Shown: positions 35,030-44,410 of the stretch, piece after piece
How positions within the stretch are numbered: position 1 is the stretch's first letter
Layout of the letters: the number at the start of each line of letters is the position of its first letter
NCBI RefSeq assembly: GCF_000400485.1
Contig: NZ_ASHR01000036.1
Coordinates: 1 to 64,000 of the forward strand
DNA: 64,000 bases
Direction: 5' to 3'
From: Agrococcus pavilionensis RW1
Lineage (GTDB): Bacteria > Actinomycetota > Actinomycetes > Actinomycetales > Microbacteriaceae
The notes under the pieces: generated by a model
What the model was told of the DNA's origin: nothing
What the model saw: only the letters and a program-made list of their open reading frames with translations
The model's database searches: none
Made by a program: the position numbers and the translations under genes

Positions 35030-38000
35030 ATGACCAGTGGAGCAGAGCGGCTCGACGCACGCCTCGAATCACTTCTCTTCTCACTCGATGAATTGCTCGC
35101 GGAGCACTTCGCCGACGAAGCAGGGGATCGCCCATGGCCGACCGCGCTGCTCCGAGGCCTCACCGACGCGGAAGCGGTGGCGTGGAAGCGGCAACCCACA
35201 CACCTACTGCGCGCCGCGATGCTTGCCCGTCCGCTGCCTGGCGCCATGATGGCCGACGCGAACCTCATCATCGACGCCATCGAATCCCGGGTCGAGCTCA
35301 ACGATCAGCAGACCGAGCGGTTCGAGGCGACGATCGAAGCATTGAGGCGGGCGTGGGGTCTCGAGGACGCCACGGAGTTCACGACCTTGAGCTCCAGCAC
35401 GCTCGGAGGGGCGTCGATCCGAGTATTCGCACCGCAGACCGTGTCGCTCAATCTCGCCGCCACCGCAAGCCCGATCCGTGCGCACATCGAAGTTGCCGCC
35501 GGCTCAGTCGACGCGCGCCAGGCTCAACTGGACGTCGCGCTCATCGCCGACGGGATCCGACTCACGATGCCGATGCGCGACGACGTCTCGCTGTCACCAG
35601 GGGAGAAGACGCGCCTCAACACTCACGAACTCGCGTTCGACAGCAGCAGCATATGGGCGCTCGACCGGGTGACGCGCGGCGTGCTGCAGGCCCGTCTCCT
35701 CGACGGCGAGGGAGGCGTCATCGCCGAAGCGAGCGCCGGCCTCGATGTGTTGCCGCCGCGCGCGTGGCACGAGTTCGATCGCACACTCGAACCTTGGGAG
35801 ACTCTCGCCGCGCACGTGCAACCGCATTCGCCCGCAGTGCAGCAGCTCATCCCCGCTGTGCAGGCGAAGCTGCGTGCGCACACCGGCAACGGATCCATCG
35901 ACAACTACCAGTCCGGCGACGCGACTCGTGTCGACGCGATCGCCCGCGCCGCGTTCGAGGCGCTTCGCGATTGGCAGTTGGGGTATGCCGAAGCACCGGC
36001 AAGCTGGGATGTGCGGGGACAGCTCGTCCGCACTCCGGACGAGGTGTCGGCAACCCGTCTGGCGACGTGCATGGACTCGACGGTGCTGTTGGCTTCCCTG
36101 CTCGAGGCGCTGGGCGTCATGCCGTTGCTGGTCGGCTTCCCCGACCACATCCTGGTCGCCTACTGGCGGGTCAAGGGGAACGCCCCCTCGTCGGCCGTCC
36201 GCGCGCACGACCTACCGGCCCTGCTGACATCAGAGGTCGGTCTCGTGGAGACCACCATGGTGTGCTCATCCGCGGGGGCAGTGAGCTTCACCACAGCCAC
36301 GGAGGCGGCCCGTGCCAAGGTCGAGTCCTCGTTGCCAGCGGGGATCGACGCGATCGTCGACGTGCACGTCGCCCGACGCCTGGGCGTTCGCGCCATGCCA
36401 GCACGGGTGCTCCTGCCTGACGGCAGCGTCACCGTCATCGAATACACAGCCGAGGTCTCGAGTCAGCGCATCGAGTTCCAGGGCGCGAGTCAGGCGCGAA
36501 GGACCAGCGCTCCTTCCCGCGTCGAGCGCTGGAAGTCGTCGCTCCTCGATCTGTCGCTGCGGAACCGCCTGATCAACTTCTCTCCCCGATCGCAGACGAG
36601 ACTCGTGGTGCCAGCGGACGGGCTCAGCCGCTTGGAGGACGGCCTCAATGCCAACGCCGTCGTCCCGATCACGCACGACCGCGACTTCGATCCAGTCCTT
36701 CAGGACCGCATTGGACGGCTGCAGCGGCAACAGGACTTCGAAGGCAGCGCTGCCGAGATCCGCAAGGCGATCGCACGACGCTTCGACGAGCGCATGACCG
36801 TCTTTGTCAAGCTGCCGCGAACCCCGGATGAGGGTCCGAATCCGGTGACGACCTTCACGACCAAGATGCGCCGCCTCACCTCCGAGGCGCAGCGCGTCGA
36901 ACGCGAGCAGGGCACCAACAACCTGTACGTGTGCTTCGGGATGCTGCGATGGAACCTAGGCGGCAAGCCGCTCGAATCGCCTCTCATCCTCGTGCCGGTG
37001 CATCTCACCTCAACGCACCGGGGAACGAAGTTCCGACTGCAGCTCGACGAGTCGGGCGCGTCCACGCCGAACTTCGCGCTGCTCGAGAAGCTCAAGACCG
37101 AGTTCGATCTCGACCTACCGGGGCTGGCGGACCCCAAGGCCGACGAATCAGGGATCGACCTCGAGGCACTGTTCGCGTCCGTACGTGAATCGATCGCTCA
37201 GCGGGGCCTAGGCTTCGCGGTGGACGAGGTCGCCGTACTCGGCCTACTCGCGTTCGGCACGTACCGCCTCTGGAAGGACGTCGCCGACCACTGGGAGCAG
37301 TTCGCGGCGACACCCCTCGTGCGGCATCTGATCCACACGCCGACCGAGGCTTTCGAGGACCCTGTGCCCGCTCGCGCGGGCACTGATCTCGACGACCTGG
37401 GACTGCGTACCCCGATCCCCGCGGATGGATCGCAGCTCGAAGCAATCGCCGATGCGGTGCACGGCACGACGTTCGTGCTGGAAGGACCTCCTGGAACGGG
37501 CAAGTCCCAGACCATCGTCAATCTGGTCGCGCATGCGATGATGGAGGGCAAGCGAGTGCTCTTCGTCGCTGAGAAGGCGGACGCGCTCGAGGTCGTCGAC
37601 CAGCGACTCCGCGCGTCGGGCCTCGACGCGTTGACCCTGAACCTCCACCACGATGACGCGAAGCCGAAGCAGGTGAAGGAGGCGTTGCTCGCCGCCCTCG
37701 ACCTGGCGCCGGAGTTTGATGCCGATGGACTCGCCACGCGAGGGGAATCGGCGCGAGCGAGTCAGCGGGTGCTGCAGCGCTACGCCCGCGCGCTCCACGA
37801 GCAGAACGCTGCGGGCCACTCCATGTACTCGGCTCACAATCGCGTGCTCGCGTCGCGTGAAGTCGGCGATGCGGCGGTGCCGTTCGCTGATGCGGTGGCC
37901 GCGGTGCCCGCGGAGCGCATCCAGCAAGTCCGCCAAGTCCTCGCTTCTGCTGGCGAAGCGATGGTGGCGGCCCGCCCTCGGCCCGACCACCCGTGGTCGT

Positions 38001-41000
38001 TCATCAACCATCCTGTCGCGGACATCGCGTCGGTCGGGCGAGCGTCCGTCGCTCTGGACAGTGCTCTGCTGGCGAGCCGCGCAGCGCCGGAACTCCACTC
38101 CTACCTGCTGACCTCGGCTTCGCTTGCGGACCGACAGCTGTGGCTCGGTGTGCAGCACGCGCCCCCCTGGCACCCCGAGACGTTGAGCGCGTGGGCGAGC
38201 TCCGATGCGCTCCAGATGGTCGAGCAATTGCGCTCCGACGTCGCGCAGTTCGTCGGGCGGGAGCGCCGCTGGTTCCGCGAGCTTCGCCCGGAGACCCTCG
38301 ACCAAGACCTGCTGGGCTGGCACGCCGCAGCCGAAGCCGCCGGTCGGGGGAACCCGTTCACGCGGAAGCGTCGTCAGCGCGAGGCCGCCGAGGCGCTCAG
38401 CCCGTGGCTGCGCCCCGGCGAATCGATGAACGAGGCGACGTTCGGCTCGAAGCTGCAGGAGCTCATGCTCGACCGCAGCCAACTCGAGCATCTCCGAGAT
38501 CGCCTGCGGCAGCTGCCGCTCAGCGCTGGCGCGGCAACGGCCAACCCGCTCATGGCGGCACATGGGGAGCATCTCGCCGTCGAGCTGAAGCTGTTGGCAG
38601 AGCGGCTTCGCATCCTGCTCGAGGCCGGAAGGAGCGCGGGTGCTGCAGCAGTCATTGCGGCAGCCCGCCGTGGTCGGCTCCACGAGGAAGCGCGACTGGC
38701 ATCCGCCGTTCTGGAAGCTTGGAACGAGGTACAGCGCACGCTCGCGCCCGCAACGGACGGAGTCACCACCCTCCAAGCATGGGAGTCATTGCGCCTCGGC
38801 GGGTCCGCGCCGATCTCCGCCGGCGCTATCGAGTGGAACGACCTGCTGCTCGCGATCGATCCACTTGCGTCGCCTCCATTCGACGACCTGCGCGCACGCA
38901 TCCTCTCGGGCAAGGAAGATCCGGATGCGATCGTGCTCGCCTTCGACCACGGAGTCGCGGCCGCGTCCGCACGGGAACGCTTCGAAGCGATGCGCATGGA
39001 CTCGTTCGACCGCGCAACCCACCACGCGGCGATCGATCGGTTCGTTGCGAGCACGGAGGCCATCCGTGGCATGCTCCCCCAGCGCATTCCCGCTGCAGTG
39101 GTCGAGCACCGGACCTTCCACGGCGGCGCGCGGAGCGGCCGCATCGGCGAGTTGCGGCGCAAGCTCGGCAAGCAGCGCGGCGGTGACACGATCCGCGAGA
39201 TCTTCGCGTCCCACGGGGACTTGATCACGCAGATCGCGCCCTGTGTGCTCACCAGCCCGGACGGGGCAGCTCGCTTCCTCCCACCGAACGCAGAGCTCTT
39301 CGACATCGTCGTGTTCGACGAGGCCTCGCAGATCAAGGTTGCCAACGCCATCGGCGCCCTCGGGCGCGCGCAGGTGGCCGTGGTCGTGGGCGATAGCAAG
39401 CAGATGCCGCCATCTTCCGTGTTCGACTCAGCCCTCTCCGAGGACGAGGCCGACGAGACAGCAGTCGTTGATGAGGAGTCGATCCTGCGCGAGTGCGTCC
39501 TCGCCAACGTCCCGCGACGTTGGCTGAGCTGGCACTACCGAAGCAAGGACGAGACCCTCATTGCCTTCTCGAACGAGAAGTACTACGAGTCACGCCTCGC
39601 GTCCTTCCCTTCCCCCATCGGCGCCTCCGGCAGCGGTCTCAGCCTGCGCCGCGTCGACGGGACGTTCGATCGCACGAGCCGTGGCGCGAGTGCTCGCACC
39701 AATGCGGTGGAAGCCGACGCTATCGTCGCCGAGATCGAGCGCCGGTACGCCGAATCGCCGGATGCGCTGCCTTCGATCGGTGTGATCACGCTGAACATCC
39801 AGCAACGAGACCTCATCAGAGAGCGGCTCCTCGCTACTGCCGATCCCAGGATCAGTGCCACGCTCGAAGACCCCGACAATCAGGCACTGTGGGTGCTGAA
39901 CCTCGAGAGCGTGCAAGGCAAGGAGGCTGACCTCGTGCTGTTCTCGATCGCGTTCTCGAAAGACGCAAGTGGGAAGCTTCCGCTGCACTTCGGTCCAATG
40001 AACCTTCCTGGCGCGGAACGACGGCTCAACGTGGCCGTCACCCGCGCGCGGGCGGAATCGATCGTGTTCTGCTCGTTCGAGCCCATGGAGCTGCAGGCTC
40101 GGCAGCCCGCCAGCCTGGCTCTGCAGCACCTGGCGGACTTCCTCATCCGGGCGCAGGGTGGAGCGACCGCGGCCCTGCAGAGCGGGCTCCGGCGGACAAC
40201 TGTCGATCGCCACCGCGACGAGCTTGCAGCGGCGCTGAACGCCGCCGGCTTCACTGCGACGACTGACGTGGGTCTGTCCGACTTCCGAGTCGACATAGCG
40301 CTCTCAGACCCGGCGGACCCCGACCGTCAACTCGTGGCTGTGTTGCTCGATGGACCGGGCTGGCGCGATCGGAAGACGGTGCACGACCGCGATGGGCTGC
40401 CGATCTCAGTCCTGTCCGATTCGATGGGCTGGCCAGCGGTCGAGCGCGTCTGGCTTGCGGACTGGATGCGTGACCGCGACGGCGTGCTCGAGCGGCTTCG
40501 GGCGGCCGTCGATCGAGCGATGACTGGCCAGCCCCTCTCCGCCTCCCCTGCGGCGACCGTGCCTGTTGCGCCATCTCGCGCAACCGCGGCCGTCGCGTCG
40601 AACGATCCCGGCGGAAGGGGGTTCGCTGTCTCGCCAACGAGGGCGCGGGCGCGCACAGCAGCCGACTCCATGCTGGCCCGCCATGCGAGCGAGTATCGAC
40701 CGTGGGATCCAGAGGCGGCACGCAGCCCCCGCTACGAGGTCGATGATCTGCCCGGCTCGCGCGAACACCAAGAGGTGTCTGCCTACGCGGACCAGATCGT
40801 CGCGGCGGAAGGGCCGATCGCGTTCACGCGGCTCGCTCGGCTGATCGGCGACGTCTACGGTTTGGGGCGCGTGACCGCTGGCCGACAGGCCAAGATCCTG
40901 CGGTGCGTCTCCGATGCCTACCGCCGCTCGGGTGACCCCGATTTTGCCTGGCCTCGCGCCATCGAGCCGGCGAACTATGCCGGCTTCCGCGTACCTGCGC

Positions 41001-41278
41001 CCGACGAGGTCCGGTCGGTGCAAGAGATCGCGCCGGAGGAGATCGCCAACGCGATGGCGGTCATCGCGAAGCAGAGCGGTGGCGCGACTGCCGCTGACCT
41101 CATCAGTGAGGCGTTGTCAATCTTCGGCGGTCGGCGACTCACCGCGCAGGCTCGCACCGCGCTGGAAGCAGGGCTCGACCGCGGACTGCGCTCGGGACGA
41201 CTGCGCAGCGACGGCGACCTCATCCATCCGACGTGGCATGGCGGTTCCGGGGATGTCGGCGCGGCCGCCGAGGACTGA
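35030..41278 (+). CDS. Giant DUF4011 / Upf1-like helicase / nuclease / DUF3320 protein
   Basis: 2082 residues from ATG 35030. A transglutaminase-like fold covers about 290-460 (Cys in RLATCMD, His in FPDHILVAYW, Asp in AIVDVHVARRLG). DUF4011 begins with VERWKSSLLDLSLRNRLINF near 497. A superfamily-1 helicase follows: GPPGTGKS near 820, VFDEASQIK, GDSKQMPP, VQGKEADLVLFS and RRLNVAVTRARAE. Near 1740, LSDFRVDIALSDP...VAVLLDGPGW is a PD-(D/E)XK-like domain (REase_MTES_1575/Vsr type), and DUF3320 ends the chain (about 1910-1990). Families with this layout are tied to phage defence. First gene of the plus arm. Confidence 0.87.
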   Translation: MTSGAERLDARLESLLFSLDELLAEHFADEAGDRPWPTALLRGLTDAEAVAWKRQPTHLLRAAMLARPLPGAMMADANLIIDAIESRVELNDQQTERFEATIEALRRAWGLEDATEFTTLSSSTLGGASIRVFAPQTVSLNLAATASPIRAHIEVAAGSVDARQAQLDVALIADGIRLTMPMRDDVSLSPGEKTRLNTHELAFDSSSIWALDRVTRGVLQARLLDGEGGVIAEASAGLDVLPPRAWHEFDRTLEPWETLAAHVQPHSPAVQQLIPAVQAKLRAHTGNGSIDNYQSGDATRVDAIARAAFEALRDWQLGYAEAPASWDVRGQLVRTPDEVSATRLATCMDSTVLLASLLEALGVMPLLVGFPDHILVAYWRVKGNAPSSAVRAHDLPALLTSEVGLVETTMVCSSAGAVSFTTATEAARAKVESSLPAGIDAIVDVHVARRLGVRAMPARVLLPDGSVTVIEYTAEVSSQRIEFQGASQARRTSAPSRVERWKSSLLDLSLRNRLINFSPRSQTRLVVPADGLSRLEDGLNANAVVPITHDRDFDPVLQDRIGRLQRQQDFEGSAAEIRKAIARRFDERMTVFVKLPRTPDEGPNPVTTFTTKMRRLTSEAQRVEREQGTNNLYVCFGMLRWNLGGKPLESPLILVPVHLTSTHRGTKFRLQLDESGASTPNFALLEKLKTEFDLDLPGLADPKADESGIDLEALFASVRESIAQRGLGFAVDEVAVLGLLAFGTYRLWKDVADHWEQFAATPLVRHLIHTPTEAFEDPVPARAGTDLDDLGLRTPIPADGSQLEAIADAVHGTTFVLEGPPGTGKSQTIVNLVAHAMMEGKRVLFVAEKADALEVVDQRLRASGLDALTLNLHHDDAKPKQVKEALLAALDLAPEFDADGLATRGESARASQRVLQRYARALHEQNAAGHSMYSAHNRVLASREVGDAAVPFADAVAAVPAERIQQVRQVLASAGEAMVAARPRPDHPWSFINHPVADIASVGRASVALDSALLASRAAPELHSYLLTSASLADRQLWLGVQHAPPWHPETLSAWASSDALQMVEQLRSDVAQFVGRERRWFRELRPETLDQDLLGWHAAAEAAGRGNPFTRKRRQREAAEALSPWLRPGESMNEATFGSKLQELMLDRSQLEHLRDRLRQLPLSAGAATANPLMAAHGEHLAVELKLLAERLRILLEAGRSAGAAAVIAAARRGRLHEEARLASAVLEAWNEVQRTLAPATDGVTTLQAWESLRLGGSAPISAGAIEWNDLLLAIDPLASPPFDDLRARILSGKEDPDAIVLAFDHGVAAASARERFEAMRMDSFDRATHHAAIDRFVASTEAIRGMLPQRIPAAVVEHRTFHGGARSGRIGELRRKLGKQRGGDTIREIFASHGDLITQIAPCVLTSPDGAARFLPPNAELFDIVVFDEASQIKVANAIGALGRAQVAVVVGDSKQMPPSSVFDSALSEDEADETAVVDEESILRECVLANVPRRWLSWHYRSKDETLIAFSNEKYYESRLASFPSPIGASGSGLSLRRVDGTFDRTSRGASARTNAVEADAIVAEIERRYAESPDALPSIGVITLNIQQRDLIRERLLATADPRISATLEDPDNQALWVLNLESVQGKEADLVLFSIAFSKDASGKLPLHFGPMNLPGAERRLNVAVTRARAESIVFCSFEPMELQARQPASLALQHLADFLIRAQGGATAALQSGLRRTTVDRHRDELAAALNAAGFTATTDVGLSDFRVDIALSDPADPDRQLVAVLLDGPGWRDRKTVHDRDGLPISVLSDSMGWPAVERVWLADWMRDRDGVLERLRAAVDRAMTGQPLSASPAATVPVAPSRATAAVASNDPGGRGFAVSPTRARARTAADSMLARHASEYRPWDPEAARSPRYEVDDLPGSREHQEVSAYADQIVAAEGPIAFTRLARLIGDVYGLGRVTAGRQAKILRCVSDAYRRSGDPDFAWPRAIEPANYAGFRVPAPDEVRSVQEIAPEEIANAMAVIAKQSGGATAADLISEALSIFGGRRLTAQARTALEAGLDRGLRSGRLRSDGDLIHPTWHGGSGDVGAAAED

Positions 41279-41394
41279 CATCGAAATGGGCCTGAACCGC
41301 CTCAGCGTCGACGTCGTCGGCGGATTCTTCAGATCAAGGAGCCTGGCGCCTAGGGATCCGAAGGAAGTGTGCGCTCGCCCGTAAGGTCATGAGG

Positions 41395-41421
41395 AAGAGC
41401 TCCGGAACGCGGAGGGCTCTT
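41395..41421 (+). promoter_or_regulatory. Leader hairpin before the DUF6361 gene
   Basis: AAGAGCTCCG pairs with CGGAG-GG-CTCTT (two-base bulge, 5-base loop), ending six bases before the AAGGAGG ribosome-binding site. In the 161-bp gap after the DUF4011 gene it could be a terminator for that gene or a control element for the three-gene unit that follows. Confidence 0.35.
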
Positions 41422-41439
41422 GCGCAAGGAGGAGCTGTG

Positions 41440-42639
41440 GTGTCACTCGTGTCGTGGTTGGACGTCTCGGCTGAGGAACACCGACGCATGCGTGAGCTTG
41501 CCGCGCTCTTCGAGCTCGGTGAGGCGCGGGAGGAGCTCGGGCTGGCTTCGCTCCGTGACGACATCGCTGACGCACTGTTCCCTGGGACGTCGACACTGCA
41601 CACACGCGCGCGCTACACGTTGATCGTGCCCTGGTGTTTCCAGGCCGCGGCAAAGGCGGGCGGGTCGATGGAAGACCTCGCCCGTGTCGAGCGCCAGGCG
41701 ATCGAGACACTGCGCAATTCGAAGCTGGAGATCCCCGGCCTGCTGGGCCGGACCGCCGGGGCTGGGCTCAAGACGCTTCCTTCGAGCCTCTATTGGTCTG
41801 CGCTGCAGCGGTGGGGCATCGTCGCCGAGCGGATGTCGCGACCTGATGCGCTCGCGAACTCTCGGGATCGCCGCCATGACGCTGAGGACGAATCGAACGA
41901 CCAAACGGAGTCGATCTGGGATGTCTTGCCAGCGCCAGACGGGTTCCCCAAGCGGATAGACGGCGGGCTCGATCTCACGCCTGCAGAGCAGGTGTGGCTT
42001 AGGGAGAGGTTGCTGACCAGCGCACCTGACTCGCTGCTGGCCCACTTCGCGAAGCACGCGCCCTCCGCCGAGTCCTCCGCGCCGTGGGACGACCCTGCCG
42101 CTCTAGACGCCCCTTCGCGGGTTCGCGAGCTGCTCGAGCTGGCCCGAGGCTTCTCGGCCCTGATGCACGGCGCGCAGCTCCTGTACAACCTGCTGCTAGC
42201 GGAAGCGAGGCTCGCAGCACGCCCCAACGACGCGTCGTTCCAGGAATCGGTTCCCCTATTCCGGGCGGCATTGACTTCATGGGCTCAGCACGAGGACCTC
42301 GCAACGACCCTGGAAGGGTGGCGGCTCGAGGCGCTGGAGGGTGCCCTGCGGGGTGTCCTCGCGCGACCGCGTAAGACCGACGACGACACTGCTGACTTCG
42401 TGCGGCAGTGGCAGCGCCTCATGAACGGCAGAGACCTCAACGGAGTCGCCGACGATGACTTGGCGCGCGAGCTCGTCGCACGGCGCGAACTTCACGTGAA
42501 GGGCACCAAGGCCCGGCTTCGCAGCGAGCGGCGCCTCCTGTCTTGGGGCGGCTCGTCGGGCGCCGGTGCCCTCACCTACCGGTGGGGGACCGTGCGCGGC
42601 TTGATGCTCGACATCCACGCGGGAGCAGCGAGTGTTTGA
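41440..42639 (+). CDS. DUF6361 family protein
   Basis: 399 residues, starting SLVSWLDVSAEEHRRMRELAALF. This N-terminus, with LRDDIADALFPGTSTLHTRARYTLIVPWC near 45-72, is typical of the DUF6361 family, usually found beside a phospholipase-D protein and a helicase, as here. The middle is helical with conserved Trp (YWSALQRWGI). No catalytic motif is apparent. The start is one of two adjacent GTG codons behind AAGGAGG. The stop overlaps the PLD gene by 8 bases. Probably a structural or sensing partner of the helicase module, by inference. Confidence 0.75.
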   Translation: MSLVSWLDVSAEEHRRMRELAALFELGEAREELGLASLRDDIADALFPGTSTLHTRARYTLIVPWCFQAAAKAGGSMEDLARVERQAIETLRNSKLEIPGLLGRTAGAGLKTLPSSLYWSALQRWGIVAERMSRPDALANSRDRRHDAEDESNDQTESIWDVLPAPDGFPKRIDGGLDLTPAEQVWLRERLLTSAPDSLLAHFAKHAPSAESSAPWDDPAALDAPSRVRELLELARGFSALMHGAQLLYNLLLAEARLAARPNDASFQESVPLFRAALTSWAQHEDLATTLEGWRLEALEGALRGVLARPRKTDDDTADFVRQWQRLMNGRDLNGVADDDLARELVARRELHVKGTKARLRSERRLLSWGGSSGAGALTYRWGTVRGLMLDIHAGAASV

Positions 42640-44410
42640 GCCCAGTCACCGCAGTCTCCTCTCAGAACTGATGAGGCCTCCGACCGGCTTCCGTCTCGAG
42701 CATGCCGTCGGAACCACATTCACCCTGCACCTGCCGAGCGTGCTTCCGATCCCACTGGCCTTCGCATACACGCAGACGCCAGACGACGATCCGATCGGCG
42801 TGCTCAATGCGCTCCGTCAGTCGACCGACCGCATCGACATCTTCTGCCAGGCCGGATCGATCTCGATGCCGCGCTTGAATGACCTCGTCGCGCTCCTTGA
42901 GCCGTGCATCCATCCGGTCGTTCCAGACCGCGGACTCTTCCATCCTAAGGTGTGGTTGCTCGAGTTCGGGAACCAAGACGAGCGCCGATACAGGCTCATA
43001 ATCGGCAGCCGCAACCTGACGCAAGACTCGACCTGGGATGCGGTGGCGTCGTTCGACGGGGTGGTCGTCGGCGATCTCGATGAATCCGAGCGCGCGAGCA
43101 ATGAAGCAATCGCCGCCTTCGTCGCGTGGCTGACATCCCGCTCGCAGCCGTCGTTGTCAACCGAGCGCGCTCAGCGGCTGGCGGCGTTGGCTGAGCGTTG
43201 CCATGCCATCAGATGGGACAAGCCGGACGCCGTTGAGGCGCTCACCATCCACGTACTGGGCATCGAACGCGCCGGTCCCGTAGTCGACGCGAGCAACCGG
43301 GCGCTCATCATCTCCCCGTTCGTGAGCGACGATGGCATCCGCCGGCTCGCGTCTGCCGACGGTGAGACCGTGCTCGTGTCACGGCCGGAGCAGATCGATC
43401 TCCTGTCACCTGAGACGCTTCGTCGCCTGAGCCTCCGCATGCTGGACGACGGAGCGGACCTCCCGGTCGTCACAGCCCGCGCGTCCCCCGATTCCGACGA
43501 GCAGACGACCGTGCGTCCCGCATCCGACTCGCTGCTCACCGGCTTGCACGCGAAAGTCGTGGTGCATGACGTCGCGCGCGGACGCTCGCGGATTCTGATC
43601 GGTTCGGCGAACGCAACCGGCAGCGCCTGGGCGGGGAACGTAGAAGTGGTCGCGGAGTTGCTCGGCAGGACGAAGGCGATTGGGGTCGATGCCACGCTCA
43701 ACGCGATGGGGGACCTCGTCGAGGAGTATGCCAGCGACGGCGGTCGAGAAGCCGACCCTGAGCAGGTGGCGACGCGGAAACTGGAGAGAGAGCTGCGGCG
43801 GATTGCTGGCCTCAGCCTCGCCGTCGCGTTCGATGGTGCAGGCCCGTTCACCTTGACGATGCGGGCCGAGAGCGACTGGCAGAGCTCCACCCACCACCAC
43901 GACCTCACCTACACCTGGCGGCTCGTCACGCGAGACGCACCAATCGCCGCCGGTCCTCTCAGTCCAGGTGCGCCCGTCGTCGTGAGCGACCTCGCGCTGC
44001 GCGAACTCACGCCGTTCGTCGTGCTCGAACTCGATGACACTGACGGGCACCGCGCTTCGGCGATCCTGGTCGCGCGGATCGACCAGGACGTGGAAGGTCG
44101 GCGAGATCGCATCATCGCGCAACACCTCGACACCCCCGAAGCCTTCGCGCGGTTCCTCCGCCTGATGCTCCAGTTGCCTGCAGCGGAAACACTCGGTGGC
44201 GCAGGCGGGTGGGGGATGCTCAAGGGCGTCGGATCGTCTGGGGGCGGCATGCTCGAGCTCCTCATGCGGGCGGTCGGCGGCACGGGCCAGCCCCTCGCCG
44301 AACTGGACCGCATCCTGCAGCAGATGACGGACGAAGAACGCCAGACCGTGCTGCCTCAGGGCTTCGACGAACTGTGGGCGAACTTGAGGGCAGCGACGGA
44401 GGATCGATGA
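42632..44410 (+). CDS. Phospholipase D-like nuclease (DrmC-like)
   Basis: 592 residues, with two HKD-type half-sites as in PLD nucleases: FHPKVWLL at 103-110 followed by IIGSRNLT at 123-130, and GLHAKVVVHD at 304-313 followed by LIGSANATGSA at 322-332. Both His/Lys pairs and both GSXN motifs are intact, so one composite active site is expected. The C-terminal 230 residues look beta-rich. A PLD protein (DrmC) is one of the three DISARM core genes. GTG start overlaps the DUF6361 stop by 8 bases, and its own stop overlaps the helicase start (ATGA). Confidence 0.83.
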   Translation: MFEPSHRSLLSELMRPPTGFRLEHAVGTTFTLHLPSVLPIPLAFAYTQTPDDDPIGVLNALRQSTDRIDIFCQAGSISMPRLNDLVALLEPCIHPVVPDRGLFHPKVWLLEFGNQDERRYRLIIGSRNLTQDSTWDAVASFDGVVVGDLDESERASNEAIAAFVAWLTSRSQPSLSTERAQRLAALAERCHAIRWDKPDAVEALTIHVLGIERAGPVVDASNRALIISPFVSDDGIRRLASADGETVLVSRPEQIDLLSPETLRRLSLRMLDDGADLPVVTARASPDSDEQTTVRPASDSLLTGLHAKVVVHDVARGRSRILIGSANATGSAWAGNVEVVAELLGRTKAIGVDATLNAMGDLVEEYASDGGREADPEQVATRKLERELRRIAGLSLAVAFDGAGPFTLTMRAESDWQSSTHHHDLTYTWRLVTRDAPIAAGPLSPGAPVVVSDLALRELTPFVVLELDDTDGHRASAILVARIDQDVEGRRDRIIAQHLDTPEAFARFLRLMLQLPAAETLGGAGGWGMLKGVGSSGGGMLELLMRAVGGTGQPLAELDRILQQMTDEERQTVLPQGFDELWANLRAATEDR

